Shown: positions 1 through 6,936, counted from the first letter of the stretch. The stretch is 8,757 nucleotides of DNA from Azonexaceae bacterium (GCA_009469685.1 SSTA01000332.1:1-8757), one strand, 5' to 3'. A program made the numbers and translations. Notes: a model not told the origin generated them from the sequence alone.

Positions 1-505
1 AGTCGAGGATGAAGTCGTCTTCGCCACCGGCCAGGGGATTGGGTTGGCGGGCCCGACGCGCCATACGCGCCAGGACGTCGGCAATGCCTTCGACCCCCGC
101 ATAGCTGCCCAGCCAGTTCTCGCGGGCCATCAAGACCATCGATTGGCGCGCCGATTCGGGAAGGTCGTCGAGACGGCCGCCGATGGCGGCGTAGACGCCG
201 GAGCAGTAACTGCCCAGGGACTCCGGGTGCAGCGCATCCCAGTCCCGGGCCAGAAGGTGATCGTAGAAAATGTCCACGAGGACGCCGGCGTAGCGGCGCC
301 GCTCGGCCGACATACGCCCGCGGCTACGGCGGAAGGCGGGCTGTGATTCGGCGAAAGCGTCGATCGCCCGATGTAGCGCCACCCCCCGAGCAAGATCCTC
401 GGGCAGCGAACCGGGCAGCGCTCCCTTGATCCAGTCGCCCACGACGCCCCCGACCACCAGGGCGGGATCGTCACCGACGAGAAAGGCGTGGGCGAGGAAG
501 TTCAT
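1..505 (-). CDS. acpH: Acyl-carrier-protein phosphodiesterase (AcpH), 3'-truncated by window edge
   Basis: AcpH removes the 4'-phosphopantetheine arm from holo-ACP, giving apo-ACP, in the cytoplasm. The frame is open from the ATG at 505-503 to base 1 and gives 168 residues; the E. coli enzyme has about 193, so roughly 25 C-terminal residues lie outside. The N-terminus MNFLAH is the family signature. It is followed by a conserved Asp (D24 in VVGDW), a block GVALHRAID (residues 41-49) like HMHRRID of E. coli, an Arg-rich stretch (59-71) and VDIFYDHLLARDW (77-89), which matches the E. coli DVMWDHFLSRHW block. These His/Asp residues fit the HD-phosphatase-like fold described for the family. There is no convincing Shine-Dalgarno before the ATG, but the start is fixed by the family N-terminus. 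The gene is separated from the GNAT gene by 236 bp of palindrome-rich DNA, so it is probably transcribed on its own; I see no clear promoter. Confidence 0.88.
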   Translation of the reverse strand, partial: MNFLAHAFLVGDDPALVVGGVVGDWIKGALPGSLPEDLARGVALHRAIDAFAESQPAFRRSRGRMSAERRRYAGVLVDIFYDHLLARDWDALHPESLGSYCSGVYAAIGGRLDDLPESARQSMVLMARENWLGSYAGVEGIADVLARMARRARQPNPLAGGEDDFILD

Positions 506-741
506 GAGTGGCAATAGATGAGACAAGGGGGTCTTGGGGTCCGACGAGATCGCCCCTTTCCGGAAAGTTGCTCCGAAAGGGGATGGCCTGCCGGACAGTC
601 ACCGCCTCTGCCGAAAGACCGACGAAGGAGCAACCGCCCGTTGGACGCCATTCGCGTACAGATATTCCCTGTGGACCTTCTGCAATCTGTTCAGTCAATG
701 GGGCTCAAACCCAATACTTGCAGCTCGGCTGAAGCAAGCTG
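506..741. other. Intergenic region, palindrome-rich, no supported gene
   Basis: These 236 bases between acpH and the GNAT gene contain no ORF I would defend. They hold the 553-582 hairpin, a second inverted repeat (GTTGCTCC at 567-574 with GGAGCAAC at 627-634) and several variants of the words CTTTCGG/CCGAAAG on both strands. The density of short inverted words suggests a decayed dispersed repeat rather than coding sequence. No RNA family is recognisable. Confidence 0.5.
553..582. repeat. Hairpin-forming inverted repeat upstream of acpH
   Basis: CCCCTTTCCGGA (553-564) and TCCGAAAGGGG (572-582) are complementary except for one bulged base, leaving a 7-base loop. No T-run follows on either strand, so it is not a standard intrinsic terminator. 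It lies about 50 bp upstream of the acpH start and downstream of the GNAT gene. It could block read-through or be part of a dispersed repeat. Confidence 0.5.
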
Positions 742-1143
742 TTAGCCACCTCTTAGCACCCAGGCCCGAGGATTGTGTTCAAAGCCTAGCCTCGGATAGT
801 AGTCATTTGCTTTTGGCGCAGACAAGAGAACGATCATGCACTCGCGGCCCAAGCGGCGTTTCGTTTCTTGAATGAGCTGCCCGCCGATGCCCTGCCGTTG
901 ATAGTCGGCATCGACCGCGAGGTCTGCGAGATAAGCAACGTAGGTGAAGTCTGTCATCGAGCGAGAAATACCCACGAGGCGATTTCCATGCCACGCTGAA
1001 ATGATGAGGTTGGAATTGTTCAGCATGCCCTCGAAGATATCGGGACGATCGACCGGTCTTCTTTCGCCGAGCGTAGATCTCCTGTAGAGATCAATCGCGA
1101 CTTCGACCGAGATCAGGGCACCATCTCTATATTCAATTTTCAT
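742..1143 (-). CDS. GNAT-family N-acetyltransferase, substrate unknown
   Basis: A 133-residue single-domain protein expected to transfer an acetyl group from acetyl-CoA to an amine. The acetyl-CoA-binding motif A is clear: YLADLAVDADYQRQGIG (about residues 71-87), with the pyrophosphate-loop pattern Q-R-Q-G-I-G at 82-87. A typical motif B tail follows, NDYYPRLGFEHNPRAWVL (113-130), with the Tyr and Gly-Phe pair seen in many GNATs. The N-terminus contains LYRRSTLGERRPVDR, a conserved block of a small uncharacterised GNAT subfamily. The ATG at 1143 has no good Shine-Dalgarno (CCGCAAAA precedes it). The gene and its flanks are AT-richer than the surroundings: 961-1020 is 48% GC, against 73% in 5641-5700 inside gltL. 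This suggests horizontal acquisition. It has its own candidate promoter at 1185-1213 and is separated by palindromic DNA from acpH, so it is probably monocistronic. The substrate cannot be deduced. Confidence 0.85.
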   Translation of the reverse strand: MKIEYRDGALISVEVAIDLYRRSTLGERRPVDRPDIFEGMLNNSNLIISAWHGNRLVGISRSMTDFTYVAYLADLAVDADYQRQGIGGQLIQETKRRLGRECMIVLLSAPKANDYYPRLGFEHNPRAWVLRGG

Positions 1144-1184
1144 TTTTGCGGACAGGCCGGCAGAACGGCGCGCTAAATTTTTTC

Positions 1185-1213
1185 AGCATATCGAAGGGCA
1201 TACACCGTGTCGA
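1185..1213 (-). promoter_or_regulatory. Sigma-70-like promoter for the GNAT gene
   Basis: On the minus strand TCGACA (1213-1208; 5 of 6 to TTGACA) is followed by a 17-bp spacer and TATGCT (1190-1185; 4 of 6 to TATAAT). Transcription would start near 1178, giving a leader of about 35 nt before the GNAT ATG at 1143. The ideal spacing and the location in a short AT-rich patch support the call. Nothing here distinguishes a housekeeping sigma factor from a related one. Confidence 0.5.
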
Positions 1214-1287
1214 GCTGACCGAACCCAACCATGACCCAAAGCCTCTGCACCTTTCCGCCGCCAGCATCACAGCCCGCCTCAACCCGG

Positions 1288-1317
1288 AATGCTACGGTCG
1301 GCCTCCAGAAAAGGCCA
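1288..1317 (-). repeat. 30-bp inverted repeat, copy A (downstream of aauR)
   Basis: Read on the minus strand this 30-mer matches copy B (4631-4660, plus strand) at 26 of 30 positions without gaps, including a perfect 13-base block CGACCGTAGCATT. It lies 24 bp past the regulator stop. Its first part can fold into a 5-bp hairpin (GGCCT/AGGCC), but no T-run follows, so terminator function is doubtful. Read on the plus strand it contains TGCTACGGT, which resembles an extended -10 element. Confidence 0.55.
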
Positions 1318-1341
1318 AAACCAGAACGCCGATCAGGACGA

Positions 1342-2667
1342 TCAGATCATCCCGTACTTCTTCAGCTTGTCGTACAGCGTCGTCCGCGCCACTTTCAGCG
1401 CTTCGCCGGTGCGCGCGATGTTGCCTTCCTGCAGCGTGAATTCGCGGGTGATCAGCAGGCGTTCGTAGTTGTCGACGGCCTCGGTCAGCGATTGCGGGGC
1501 GTTGCTGGCGCCGGCCACGGCGTCGAGGTCGAGGCCGATGCCCAGGGCATGGCAGTCGGCGGCGTTGCGCAGTTCGCGGATGTTGCCCGGCCAGTCGCGG
1601 GCCATCAGGTTACGCAGATAGTCCGAGGTCAGCGCCGGCGGCGGCCGATTGTAGCGCTTGGCGGCCTGGAGCAGGAATTCGTCGTAGAGGGCCGGGATGT
1701 CCTCGCGCCGTTCGCGCAGCGGCGGGAGTTCGATGCGCACGACGTTGAGCCGGTAGTAGAGATCGGCGCGGAATTTGCCCTGGTCGGAGAGCAGCTTGAG
1801 GTCTTCCTTGCTGGCCGCGACGACCCGGCACGACACCGGAACGTGCAGGTTGGAGCCGAGCCGTTCGATGACCCGCTCCTGCAACACGCGCAGCAGCTTG
1901 ATCTGCATGTTCATCGGCATCGATTCGACTTCGTCGAGGAAGAGCGTGCCGCCGCTGGCGTATTCGATCTTGCCGATGCGACGTTTCTGGGCGCCGGTGA
2001 AGGCGCCGGGCTCGTGGCCGAAGAGTTCGCTGTCGAGCAGGTTGTCGGACATGCCGCCGCAATTGAGGGCGACGTAGTTTTCCTGGCCGGGGTGCGCCAG
2101 GTCGTGCAGGCAGCGGGCGACCATTTCCTTGCCGGTGCCGGTTTCGCCGAAGATCAGCACGTCGACGGCGGCACCGGCGACGTCGAGGATCAGCTGGCGG
2201 ACCTTGGCCATCTGCGGCGAGCGGCCGATCAGGCGGGATTCGATGTCGTCGCGATGGTCGAGGCGGCGACGCAGGGCGTCGACTTCGAGGACCAGTTCGC
2301 GCTTTTCCAGCGCCCGGCGGACGACGTCGACCAGATCGCCGGTCGAGAACGGTTTCTGCATGAAATCGTAGGCGCCGCTGCGCATCGCCTCGACGGCCAG
2401 CGTGACGTCGCCGTGGCCGGTGATGATGATCACCGGCAGGTCGGCATCGAGCTGGACGACCCAGCGCAGCAGGGCCATGCCGTCGATGCCGGGCAGGCGC
2501 ATGTCGGTGACGACGATGCCGGGGTAGCCGGCCATCAGGCGGCGCTGTGCCTCCTCGGCCGAGGCCACGGCGTCGACGGCGATGCCGGCCAGTTGCATGG
2601 CCTGTTCGCAGCCGAGGCGGACATTGGGATCGTCTTCGACGAGGAGGACGGAGAGTTGGGGCTTCAT
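1342..2667 (-). CDS. aauR: Sigma-54-dependent response regulator, AauR/DctD type (NtrC family)
   Basis: A 441-residue enhancer-binding activator in three parts. The receiver domain is residues 5-120, with acidic pocket E11/D12/D13, phospho-acceptor D55, T83 and K105. The AAA+ domain (about 143-370) has Walker A GETGTGKE (174-181, K180), the sigma-54 contact loop GAFTGA (221-226) intact, Walker B TLFLDE (D245, E246) and Arg fingers near R300/R306. A Fis-type helix-turn-helix lies at about 412-440 (NIARTGEALKVARTTLYDKL). It should drive open-complex formation at sigma-54 promoters after phosphorylation. The start ATG overlaps the kinase stop (ATGA) and has AAGGAGA 7-8 bases upstream, so the two are translationally coupled. 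The family includes DctD (C4-dicarboxylates) and AauR (acidic amino acids). The adjacent gltIJKL operon with a sigma-54 promoter, and the absence of any dctA or dctPQM gene here, favour the AauR role, but this assignment is inference. Confidence 0.88.
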   Translation of the reverse strand: MKPQLSVLLVEDDPNVRLGCEQAMQLAGIAVDAVASAEEAQRRLMAGYPGIVVTDMRLPGIDGMALLRWVVQLDADLPVIIITGHGDVTLAVEAMRSGAYDFMQKPFSTGDLVDVVRRALEKRELVLEVDALRRRLDHRDDIESRLIGRSPQMAKVRQLILDVAGAAVDVLIFGETGTGKEMVARCLHDLAHPGQENYVALNCGGMSDNLLDSELFGHEPGAFTGAQKRRIGKIEYASGGTLFLDEVESMPMNMQIKLLRVLQERVIERLGSNLHVPVSCRVVAASKEDLKLLSDQGKFRADLYYRLNVVRIELPPLRERREDIPALYDEFLLQAAKRYNRPPPALTSDYLRNLMARDWPGNIRELRNAADCHALGIGLDLDAVAGASNAPQSLTEAVDNYERLLITREFTLQEGNIARTGEALKVARTTLYDKLKKYGMI

Positions 2668-4589
2668 GACGTCTCCTTTGCGGGAGCGGAAGCGGCCGGC
2701 GGCACGGCCGGCAGCAGGATGACGAAGCGCGCCCCGCGGCCCGGCGCCGGGCCGGCCAGCAGGTCGCCGCCGAAGTCGCGCAGGATGTCGCGCGAGATGG
2801 TCAAGCCGAGGCCGAGGCCTTCGCCCGGCTGCTTGGTGGTGAAGAAGGGCTCGAACAGGTGTTCCAGCGCTTTATCGGTGAAGCCGACGCCGCTGTCGCA
2901 TACGGCCAGCGCCACCTGCCCGGATTCGGTGTGTTCGGCGGAGAAGCTCAGGCGCCGCTCGGGCACCTCGGCCATGGCGTCGATGGCGTTGCCGATCAGG
3001 TTGACCAGCACCTGTTGCAGGCGGTTCTGATCGCACCAGGCGATCCATGAATTGGGCTCGAATTTTCGCTCGACCGTAACATGCTGCTTTTTCAGGCGCG
3101 CATCGAACAGGAAGAGCGCGGCATCGACCGCCTGCGCCACGTCGACCGCCGCCGACACGGCCGGCGATTTGCGGGCGAAGGTTTTCAGCGGGGTGATGAT
3201 GCCGCCGGCCTGCTCGGCCAGCGAACCGACAATGCCGAGATTCTTTTCGGCGGTGGCGAAATCGCCGCGCCGCATGAACTCGACGGCGTTGGCCGACAGC
3301 GTGCGAATGGCGCCGAGCGGCTGGCTCAGTTCATGGGTGATACCGGTCGCCATCTGGCCGAGCACGGCCAGCTTGGCGGCCTGGACCAGTTCGTCCTGGG
3401 CGGCGCGCAGGGTCTGTTCGGCGCGCTGGCGTTCGGCGACCTCACGTTGCAGGCCGGCGACCGCTTCGGAGAGATCGGCGGTGCGGGCGGCGACCTTGCG
3501 CTCCAGTTCCTGGTTGGCCTGTTCGAGCATGGCGCGCGCCGCCTCGCGCCCGCGCGCCAGCCGCCGGCGCTGGCTGAGGAAGAGCAGCCAGAGCAGGAAG
3601 CAGCCGACAGCCGCGGCGGCCAGCGCGGCGTGCGTTGCCGCCTGGACATGGACCGGCCGCAGGTCGGAAAAGACGACGATGCGCCAGGCCGTGCCGGGCA
3701 GGTGGCGGCTCAGCGCAAGATAGGACTTGGCGCCCTGCAGCGGCCCGGGATCGCTCTTCAGCTGACGCGACAGGCGCACCACCGTGCCTTCCTGCGCAGC
3801 GTCGATGGCGATGTCCAGCGAGGTGACGCCAACCGGCTGACCGGCGAACTGCTCGCGGCTGATGCGCGCCAGTTCTTCCGGGCTTTTCGGCTGCAGCGTG
3901 GCGTAGCGCCATTCGGGCGGCGAGGCGAGCAGCACGACACCGCTGGCATCGACGATCAGGGCCGGCGCATCCTGGCCAAGCCAGCGCCGCTCCAGTTCGT
4001 GCAGGCTGGATTTGACGACGGCGACGCCGATCACCTTCCATTCCTGCGCCTCGTCGCGGATAGGCAGCGCGAAGAAGTAACCCGGCTCCTTGCGCACGTC
4101 GTCCACCGCGTAGCGTCGCCCCGGCGTGCCTGCGATGGCGGCGCGAAACAGCGGGACGTAGGAAAGGTCGGCGCCGAGCAGGTTGTCGGAAAAAATCCAG
4201 TCGCTGGACGCGACCACGCGGCCGCTGAGGTCGAGCACGAAAATGGCCGGCCCGCCGAGATGGTCGTTGAGCTTTTGCAGGAAATGGTTGGCCGCGCCGC
4301 GCAAGGCGTCCTGCCGGTCGGCCGGAGCGCGCAGCAGGGCCAGCACGTCCGGGTTCAGTTCGACGGTGCTGGGGATCGAGGCGTGCCGCGTCACCTCGCT
4401 GTCGATGGCGGCGGCGAGGACGTCCAGCTGATGGCTGGCCTCGTCGCGCATCTGGTCGAAACCCTGCCGCTCGGAGATCCGGTAGGCGAGCAGCGCCGTG
4501 ACCACGAGCAGGACCAGCATGCCAACCAGCACCAGCACGTGATGCGGCTTGGGCAGGGCGACCGGGATGGGCTGGCGGGTTTCGGGCAT
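2664..4589 (-). CDS. aauS: Membrane sensor histidine kinase, AauS/DctB type
   Basis: A 641-residue kinase. TM1 lies at about 17-36, followed by a large periplasmic region (about 45-315) that fits the double-Cache (dCache) fold of DctB, TM2 at about 319-339, then a charged coiled-coil linker (about 350-405). The H-box GITHELSQP places the phospho-acceptor at H419. The ATPase domain shows the N-box (N530 and N534 in VNLIGNAIDAM), G1 box CDSGVGF (564-570), F-box LFEPFFTTK (578-586) and G2 box GEGLGLGLTIS (589-599). All catalytic boxes are intact. HELSQPLGAIRT is the DctB-type H-box. It would sense a periplasmic ligand and phosphorylate the overlapping regulator. Beside gltIJKL the likely ligand is glutamate/aspartate, as for AauS; a dicarboxylate sensor (DctB) is the alternative. 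No strong Shine-Dalgarno precedes the ATG. An 84-bp gap separates it from the upstream marC-like gene, so it may have its own promoter. Confidence 0.87.
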   Translation of the reverse strand: MPETRQPIPVALPKPHHVLVLVGMLVLLVVTALLAYRISERQGFDQMRDEASHQLDVLAAAIDSEVTRHASIPSTVELNPDVLALLRAPADRQDALRGAANHFLQKLNDHLGGPAIFVLDLSGRVVASSDWIFSDNLLGADLSYVPLFRAAIAGTPGRRYAVDDVRKEPGYFFALPIRDEAQEWKVIGVAVVKSSLHELERRWLGQDAPALIVDASGVVLLASPPEWRYATLQPKSPEELARISREQFAGQPVGVTSLDIAIDAAQEGTVVRLSRQLKSDPGPLQGAKSYLALSRHLPGTAWRIVVFSDLRPVHVQAATHAALAAAAVGCFLLWLLFLSQRRRLARGREAARAMLEQANQELERKVAARTADLSEAVAGLQREVAERQRAEQTLRAAQDELVQAAKLAVLGQMATGITHELSQPLGAIRTLSANAVEFMRRGDFATAEKNLGIVGSLAEQAGGIITPLKTFARKSPAVSAAVDVAQAVDAALFLFDARLKKQHVTVERKFEPNSWIAWCDQNRLQQVLVNLIGNAIDAMAEVPERRLSFSAEHTESGQVALAVCDSGVGFTDKALEHLFEPFFTTKQPGEGLGLGLTISRDILRDFGGDLLAGPAPGRGARFVILLPAVPPAASAPAKETS

Positions 4590-4630
4590 GCTCAGGCGTG
4601 GAATGAGGGCTTCATTGGAATTGGTGAAAA

Positions 4631-4660
4631 TGGCCTGTTTTGGCGGGCGACCGTAGCATT
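4631..4660 (+). repeat. 30-bp inverted repeat, copy B (upstream of aauS)
   Basis: Partner of copy A at 1288-1317, in opposite orientation and 26 of 30 identical; the two enclose exactly the kinase/regulator pair. It occupies the centre of the gap between the marC-like stop and the kinase start. The hairpin potential of its first half is kept, with GCCTG pairing to CGGGC through one G-U pair. It could be a regulator-binding site, part of the aauSR promoter region, or a dispersed genomic repeat. Confidence 0.55.
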
Positions 4661-4674
4661 TGGCGGCGCGGCGC

Positions 4675-5319
4675 TCAAATGCCGGCCATGAAACTGCGGA
4701 TGCCCGAACCGACGAACTGGACGCCGATGCAAATAAGCAGGAAACCGGTCAGGCGGGCGATGACATTGATGCCTTCCGCCCCCAGCCGGCGCGACACCCA
4801 GCGCGCCGAACGCAGGACCAGCCAGATCAGCAGGCAGGTCGCGGCGATGCTGGCCACCGTGGCCGCATAGGCGAGAAGGCGACGCACGCCGCCGGCCAGT
4901 TCGGCGATTTCGCTGGAAATGCCGATCACCGTCGCCAGCGCCCCCGGTCCGGCGATACCCGGCATGGCCAGCGGGAAGAAAGCGAAGCTGCCGCTGCCGC
5001 CGCCCTGCACCGTGTCGCCGGTGCCGAACAGCATGCGGTAGCCGATCAGCGCCACGGTCAGACCGCCGGCGATGCGCAGGGCACCGAAGGAAATGCCGAA
5101 GGCTTCGAGAATGAAGACACCGGCGAACAATCCGACAGTGAGCAGCAGGAAGCCGTAGAAACAGGCCCGCCGCGCTTCCTGCGAGGCGCTGCCGACTTCG
5201 AGGTCGGCCGCCAGCGTCAGGAAGACGGGAATCTTCGACAGCGGGTTGGTGATCGTCGCCAGGCTGACCAGACTGCCGAGGAAGAAGCTGATCGCCAGAC
5301 GGTTCAGGCTATCGTCCAT
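4675..5319 (-). CDS. MarC-family integral membrane protein (YchE-like)
   Basis: A 214-residue protein with about six hydrophobic segments (roughly 9-30, 53-73, 76-97, 112-135, 150-170, 188-208), matching the usual MarC/YchE/YhgN length of 200-220. Family blocks are visible: ITNPLSKIPVFLTL (23-36, usually NPxGxxPxF), GISFGALRIAGGLTVALIGYRML (75-97), FFPLAMPGIAGPGALATVI (114-132) and GINVIARLTGFLLICIGVQFV (183-203), the last close to E. coli YchE. The biochemical function of the family is unknown; the old link to multiple antibiotic resistance was not upheld, and amino acid export has been suggested for some members. I chose the ATG at 5319 because it gives the family N-terminus; the possible Shine-Dalgarno (TGGAG) is rather far upstream. 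The gene starts 20 bp after gltL and so is probably the last cistron of, or read through from, the glutamate transport operon. Confidence 0.85.
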   Translation of the reverse strand: MDDSLNRLAISFFLGSLVSLATITNPLSKIPVFLTLAADLEVGSASQEARRACFYGFLLLTVGLFAGVFILEAFGISFGALRIAGGLTVALIGYRMLFGTGDTVQGGGSGSFAFFPLAMPGIAGPGALATVIGISSEIAELAGGVRRLLAYAATVASIAATCLLIWLVLRSARWVSRRLGAEGINVIARLTGFLLICIGVQFVGSGIRSFMAGI

Positions 5320-5339
5320 CAGGGACGGGCTCCAGGCGT

Positions 5340-6068
5340 TCAATGGTGAAGGATCTTGGCCAGAAACTGCTGCGCCCGCTGCGAACGCGGGTTGGCAAAG
5401 AAGGCCTCCTTGCTGTCGTCCTCGACGATGGCCCCCTGGTCCATGAAGATGACCCGGTCGGCGACACGCTTGGCGAAGCCCATTTCGTGCGTTACGCACA
5501 TCATGGTCATGCCTTCGTGGGCCAGTTCGGTCATCACGTCGAGCACCTCGTTGACCATTTCCGGGTCGAGCGCCGAGGTCGGCTCGTCAAACAGCATGCA
5601 GATCGGGTCCATGGCCAGCGCCCGGGCGATGGCCACGCGCTGCTGTTGGCCGCCGGACAGCTGGCCGGGGAACTTGGCGGCCTGGGCCTTGAGGCCGACC
5701 CGGTCGAGCAGTTTGAGGCCCTTGTCCATCGCCTCTTCCTGGCTGCGGCCGAGCACCTTGACCTGGGCGATGGCCAGGTTCTGGGTGATGCTCATGTGCG
5801 GGAACAGTTCGAAGTTCTGGAAGACCATGCCGACGCGGGCGCGCAGCTTGGAGAGGTTGGTTTTCGGGTCGCCGACCGAGGTGCCGTCGACGATGATTTC
5901 ACCGGCCTGGAAGGGTTCCAGGCCATTGACGCACTTGATCAGCGTCGACTTGCCGGAGCCGGAAGGGCCGCAGACGACGATGACTTCGCCCTTGCTGACC
6001 GAGGTGGTGCAATCCTTGAGCACCTGGAAGCTGCCGTAATGCTTGCTGACGTTGGCGATCTTGATCAT
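5340..6068 (-). CDS. gltL: Glutamate/aspartate ABC transporter ATP-binding protein
   Basis: A 242-residue cytoplasmic ATPase of the polar amino acid (PAAT) ABC family, nearly the same length as E. coli GltL (241) and very similar along its length. Motifs: Walker [10 protein letters not shown] (34-42, K40), Q-loop around FQNFELFPH (83-91), signature LSGGQQQ (137-143), Walker [14 protein letters not shown] (158-170) and the switch His H194 in THEMGF. The C-terminus FLAKILHH matches GltL. The start at 6068 is set by AAGGAGA 8-9 bases upstream and by homology; an in-frame start further upstream (6254) would only translate the end of gltK out of frame. It lies 22 bp after gltK. It would energise import through the GltJ/GltK pore. 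Confidence 0.96.
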   Translation of the reverse strand: MIKIANVSKHYGSFQVLKDCTTSVSKGEVIVVCGPSGSGKSTLIKCVNGLEPFQAGEIIVDGTSVGDPKTNLSKLRARVGMVFQNFELFPHMSITQNLAIAQVKVLGRSQEEAMDKGLKLLDRVGLKAQAAKFPGQLSGGQQQRVAIARALAMDPICMLFDEPTSALDPEMVNEVLDVMTELAHEGMTMMCVTHEMGFAKRVADRVIFMDQGAIVEDDSKEAFFANPRSQRAQQFLAKILHH

Positions 6069-6090
6069 GGGATGTCTCCTTGGGCGGCGC

Positions 6091-6774
6091 TCAGGCCGGG
6101 GTGTATTTTTTCTGGAGGCGCTTGACGATCTGTGAAGCGCTGAAGCAGATGACAAAATAGACGGCGCCGGCGAAGAGCAGCATTTCGACCAGCCTGCCGT
6201 CGCGGTCGCCAACCTTGTAAGCGGCGCCGAAGAAGTCGGCCAGTGCCGAGACATAGACCAGCGAGGTGTCCTGGAACAGGATGATGGCCTGGGTGAGCAG
6301 CAGCGGCACCATGTTGCGGAAGGCCTGCGGCAGCACGACGAGGCGCATGGCCTGGGCGTAGTTCATGCCAAGCGCCGAGGCGGCGGAAATCTGCCCCTTC
6401 GGCACGCTCTGGATGCCGGCGCGGATGATTTCGGAGTAATAGGCCGCTTCGAACAGCGCGAAGCCCATCATCGCCGAACTCAGGCGCAGATCGGTACCCG
6501 GCGGAAAATCGAGCAGCGTCTCGATGAAGCGCGGCACGATCAGGAAGAACCAGAGCAGCACCATGACCAGCGGCACGGCGCGGAACAGGTTGACGTAGCC
6601 GGCGGCAAACCACGACAGCGGCTTGATCGACGACAGGCGCATCATGGCCAGCAGGGTGCCCCAGACGATGCCGATGGCGACCGCCTGGGCAGTAATGACC
6701 AGCGAAATCTTCATGCCGTCCCACAGGAAGGGCATGGCGCCGGGAATGGAGGACCAGTCGAATTCGTAAGTCAT
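6091..6774 (-). CDS. gltK: Glutamate/aspartate ABC transporter permease GltK
   Basis: A 227-residue inner-membrane permease (E. coli GltK 224), closely matching its N-terminus (YEFDWSSI) and the blocks [18 protein letters not shown] (64-81), [16 protein letters not shown] (108-123), [18 protein letters not shown] (145-162) and [10 protein letters not shown] (166-175). The EAA coupling loop that contacts GltL is at about 115-136 ([14 protein letters not shown]...ALGM). A good Shine-Dalgarno (CGGAGG) lies 6 bases before the ATG. Unlike the usual tight gltJ-gltK junction, 145 bp separate it from the gltJ stop. That gap is almost filled by a 47-codon ORF ending two bases before this start, so gltK translation may depend on re-initiation or coupling through that ORF. 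Confidence 0.95.
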   Translation of the reverse strand: MTYEFDWSSIPGAMPFLWDGMKISLVITAQAVAIGIVWGTLLAMMRLSSIKPLSWFAAGYVNLFRAVPLVMVLLWFFLIVPRFIETLLDFPPGTDLRLSSAMMGFALFEAAYYSEIIRAGIQSVPKGQISAASALGMNYAQAMRLVVLPQAFRNMVPLLLTQAIILFQDTSLVYVSALADFFGAAYKVGDRDGRLVEMLLFAGAVYFVICFSASQIVKRLQKKYTPA

Positions 6775-6775
6775 G

Positions 6776-6936
6776 CTTACCTCCGGATATCGTCGCGAGC
6801 ATGCCCGGATGCGAGGCGCACGGAGCGCAGCGACCGAGACATACCGTATTGGTAGGCGAGGGAGCGAGCACCGCGCAACGAAGCAGGCGGGCAGCGCAGT
6901 AGATAGACGGCGGTAAGCATTACTTGCCTCCGATAT
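6776..6936. repeat. Putative insertion of a repeat element between gltJ and gltK, flanked by near-duplicate RBS motifs
   Basis: The two edges carry almost the same word: CTTACCTCCGGATAT at 6776-6790 and CTTGCCTCCGATAT at 6923-6936 (plus strand; one substitution and one indel). On the minus strand both include the GGAGG ribosome-binding site. The DNA between is rich in GCG/GAGCG words and has a short palindromic core, TACC-GTATT-GGTA, at 6842-6854. It looks like a small non-coding repeat inserted, or grown, at the old gltJ-gltK junction. No transposase or classic terminal inverted repeats are seen. Confidence 0.4.
6777..6920 (-). CDS. Small ORF (47 aa) bridging gltJ and gltK, possibly translated coupling peptide
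   Basis: The ATG overlaps the gltJ stop as TAATG, and the gltJ 3' end supplies a Shine-Dalgarno (GGAGG, 7 bases before the ATG). The frame runs without a stop to TAA at 6779-6777, and the sequence TAAGCATG joins this stop to the gltK start. The peptide is basic (9 Arg in 47), starts [17 protein letters not shown] and shows no domain I recognise. It is encoded by DNA that looks like an inserted dispersed repeat. The peptide itself may have no function; the open frame may simply keep ribosomes moving from gltJ to gltK. Whether it is conserved cannot be judged from one sequence. Confidence 0.4.
   Translation of the reverse strand: MLTAVYLLRCPPASLRGARSLAYQYGMSRSLRSVRLASGHARDDIRR

Noticed and set aside
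471..698. 75-codon minus-strand frame overlapping the acpH start.
   Set aside because: No Shine-Dalgarno or recognisable motif. It runs through palindromic DNA and out of frame into acpH.
640..745. Possible integron attC site after the GNAT stop (GGCTAAC at 741-747, GTCCAAC at 640-646 on the minus strand).
   Set aside because: The core words do not pair with a correctly placed GTTRRRY partner, and the inner arms are not complementary. No integrase gene is in the window.
1173..1232. 19-codon minus-strand frame (MVGFGQLDTVYALRYAEKI) ahead of the GNAT gene.
   Set aside because: The predicted GNAT promoter lies within it and there is no ribosome-binding site; more likely a chance frame or gene remnant.
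1288..1341. Intrinsic terminator after the regulator gene.
   Set aside because: A 5-bp hairpin (GGCCT/AGGCC) is present but no T-run follows it in the direction of transcription.
1231..3030. Very long plus-strand open frame (599 codons) opposite the regulator and kinase genes.
   Set aside because: It is antisense to two genes with full catalytic motifs. Its protein is a monotonous mix rich in Val, Gly, His, Gln and Asp, typical of a complementary frame in high-GC DNA.
4589..4680. Sigma-70 promoter for the kinase gene (TTGAGC, 17 bp, TACGGT).
   Set aside because: Only 4 of 6 and 3 of 6 matches, in GC-rich sequence; too weak to annotate, although a promoter somewhere in this gap is plausible.
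3081..4691. Second long plus-strand open frame (536 codons) opposite the kinase gene.
   Set aside because: Same reasoning: low-complexity composition, no recognisable domain, and complete overlap with a well-supported kinase.
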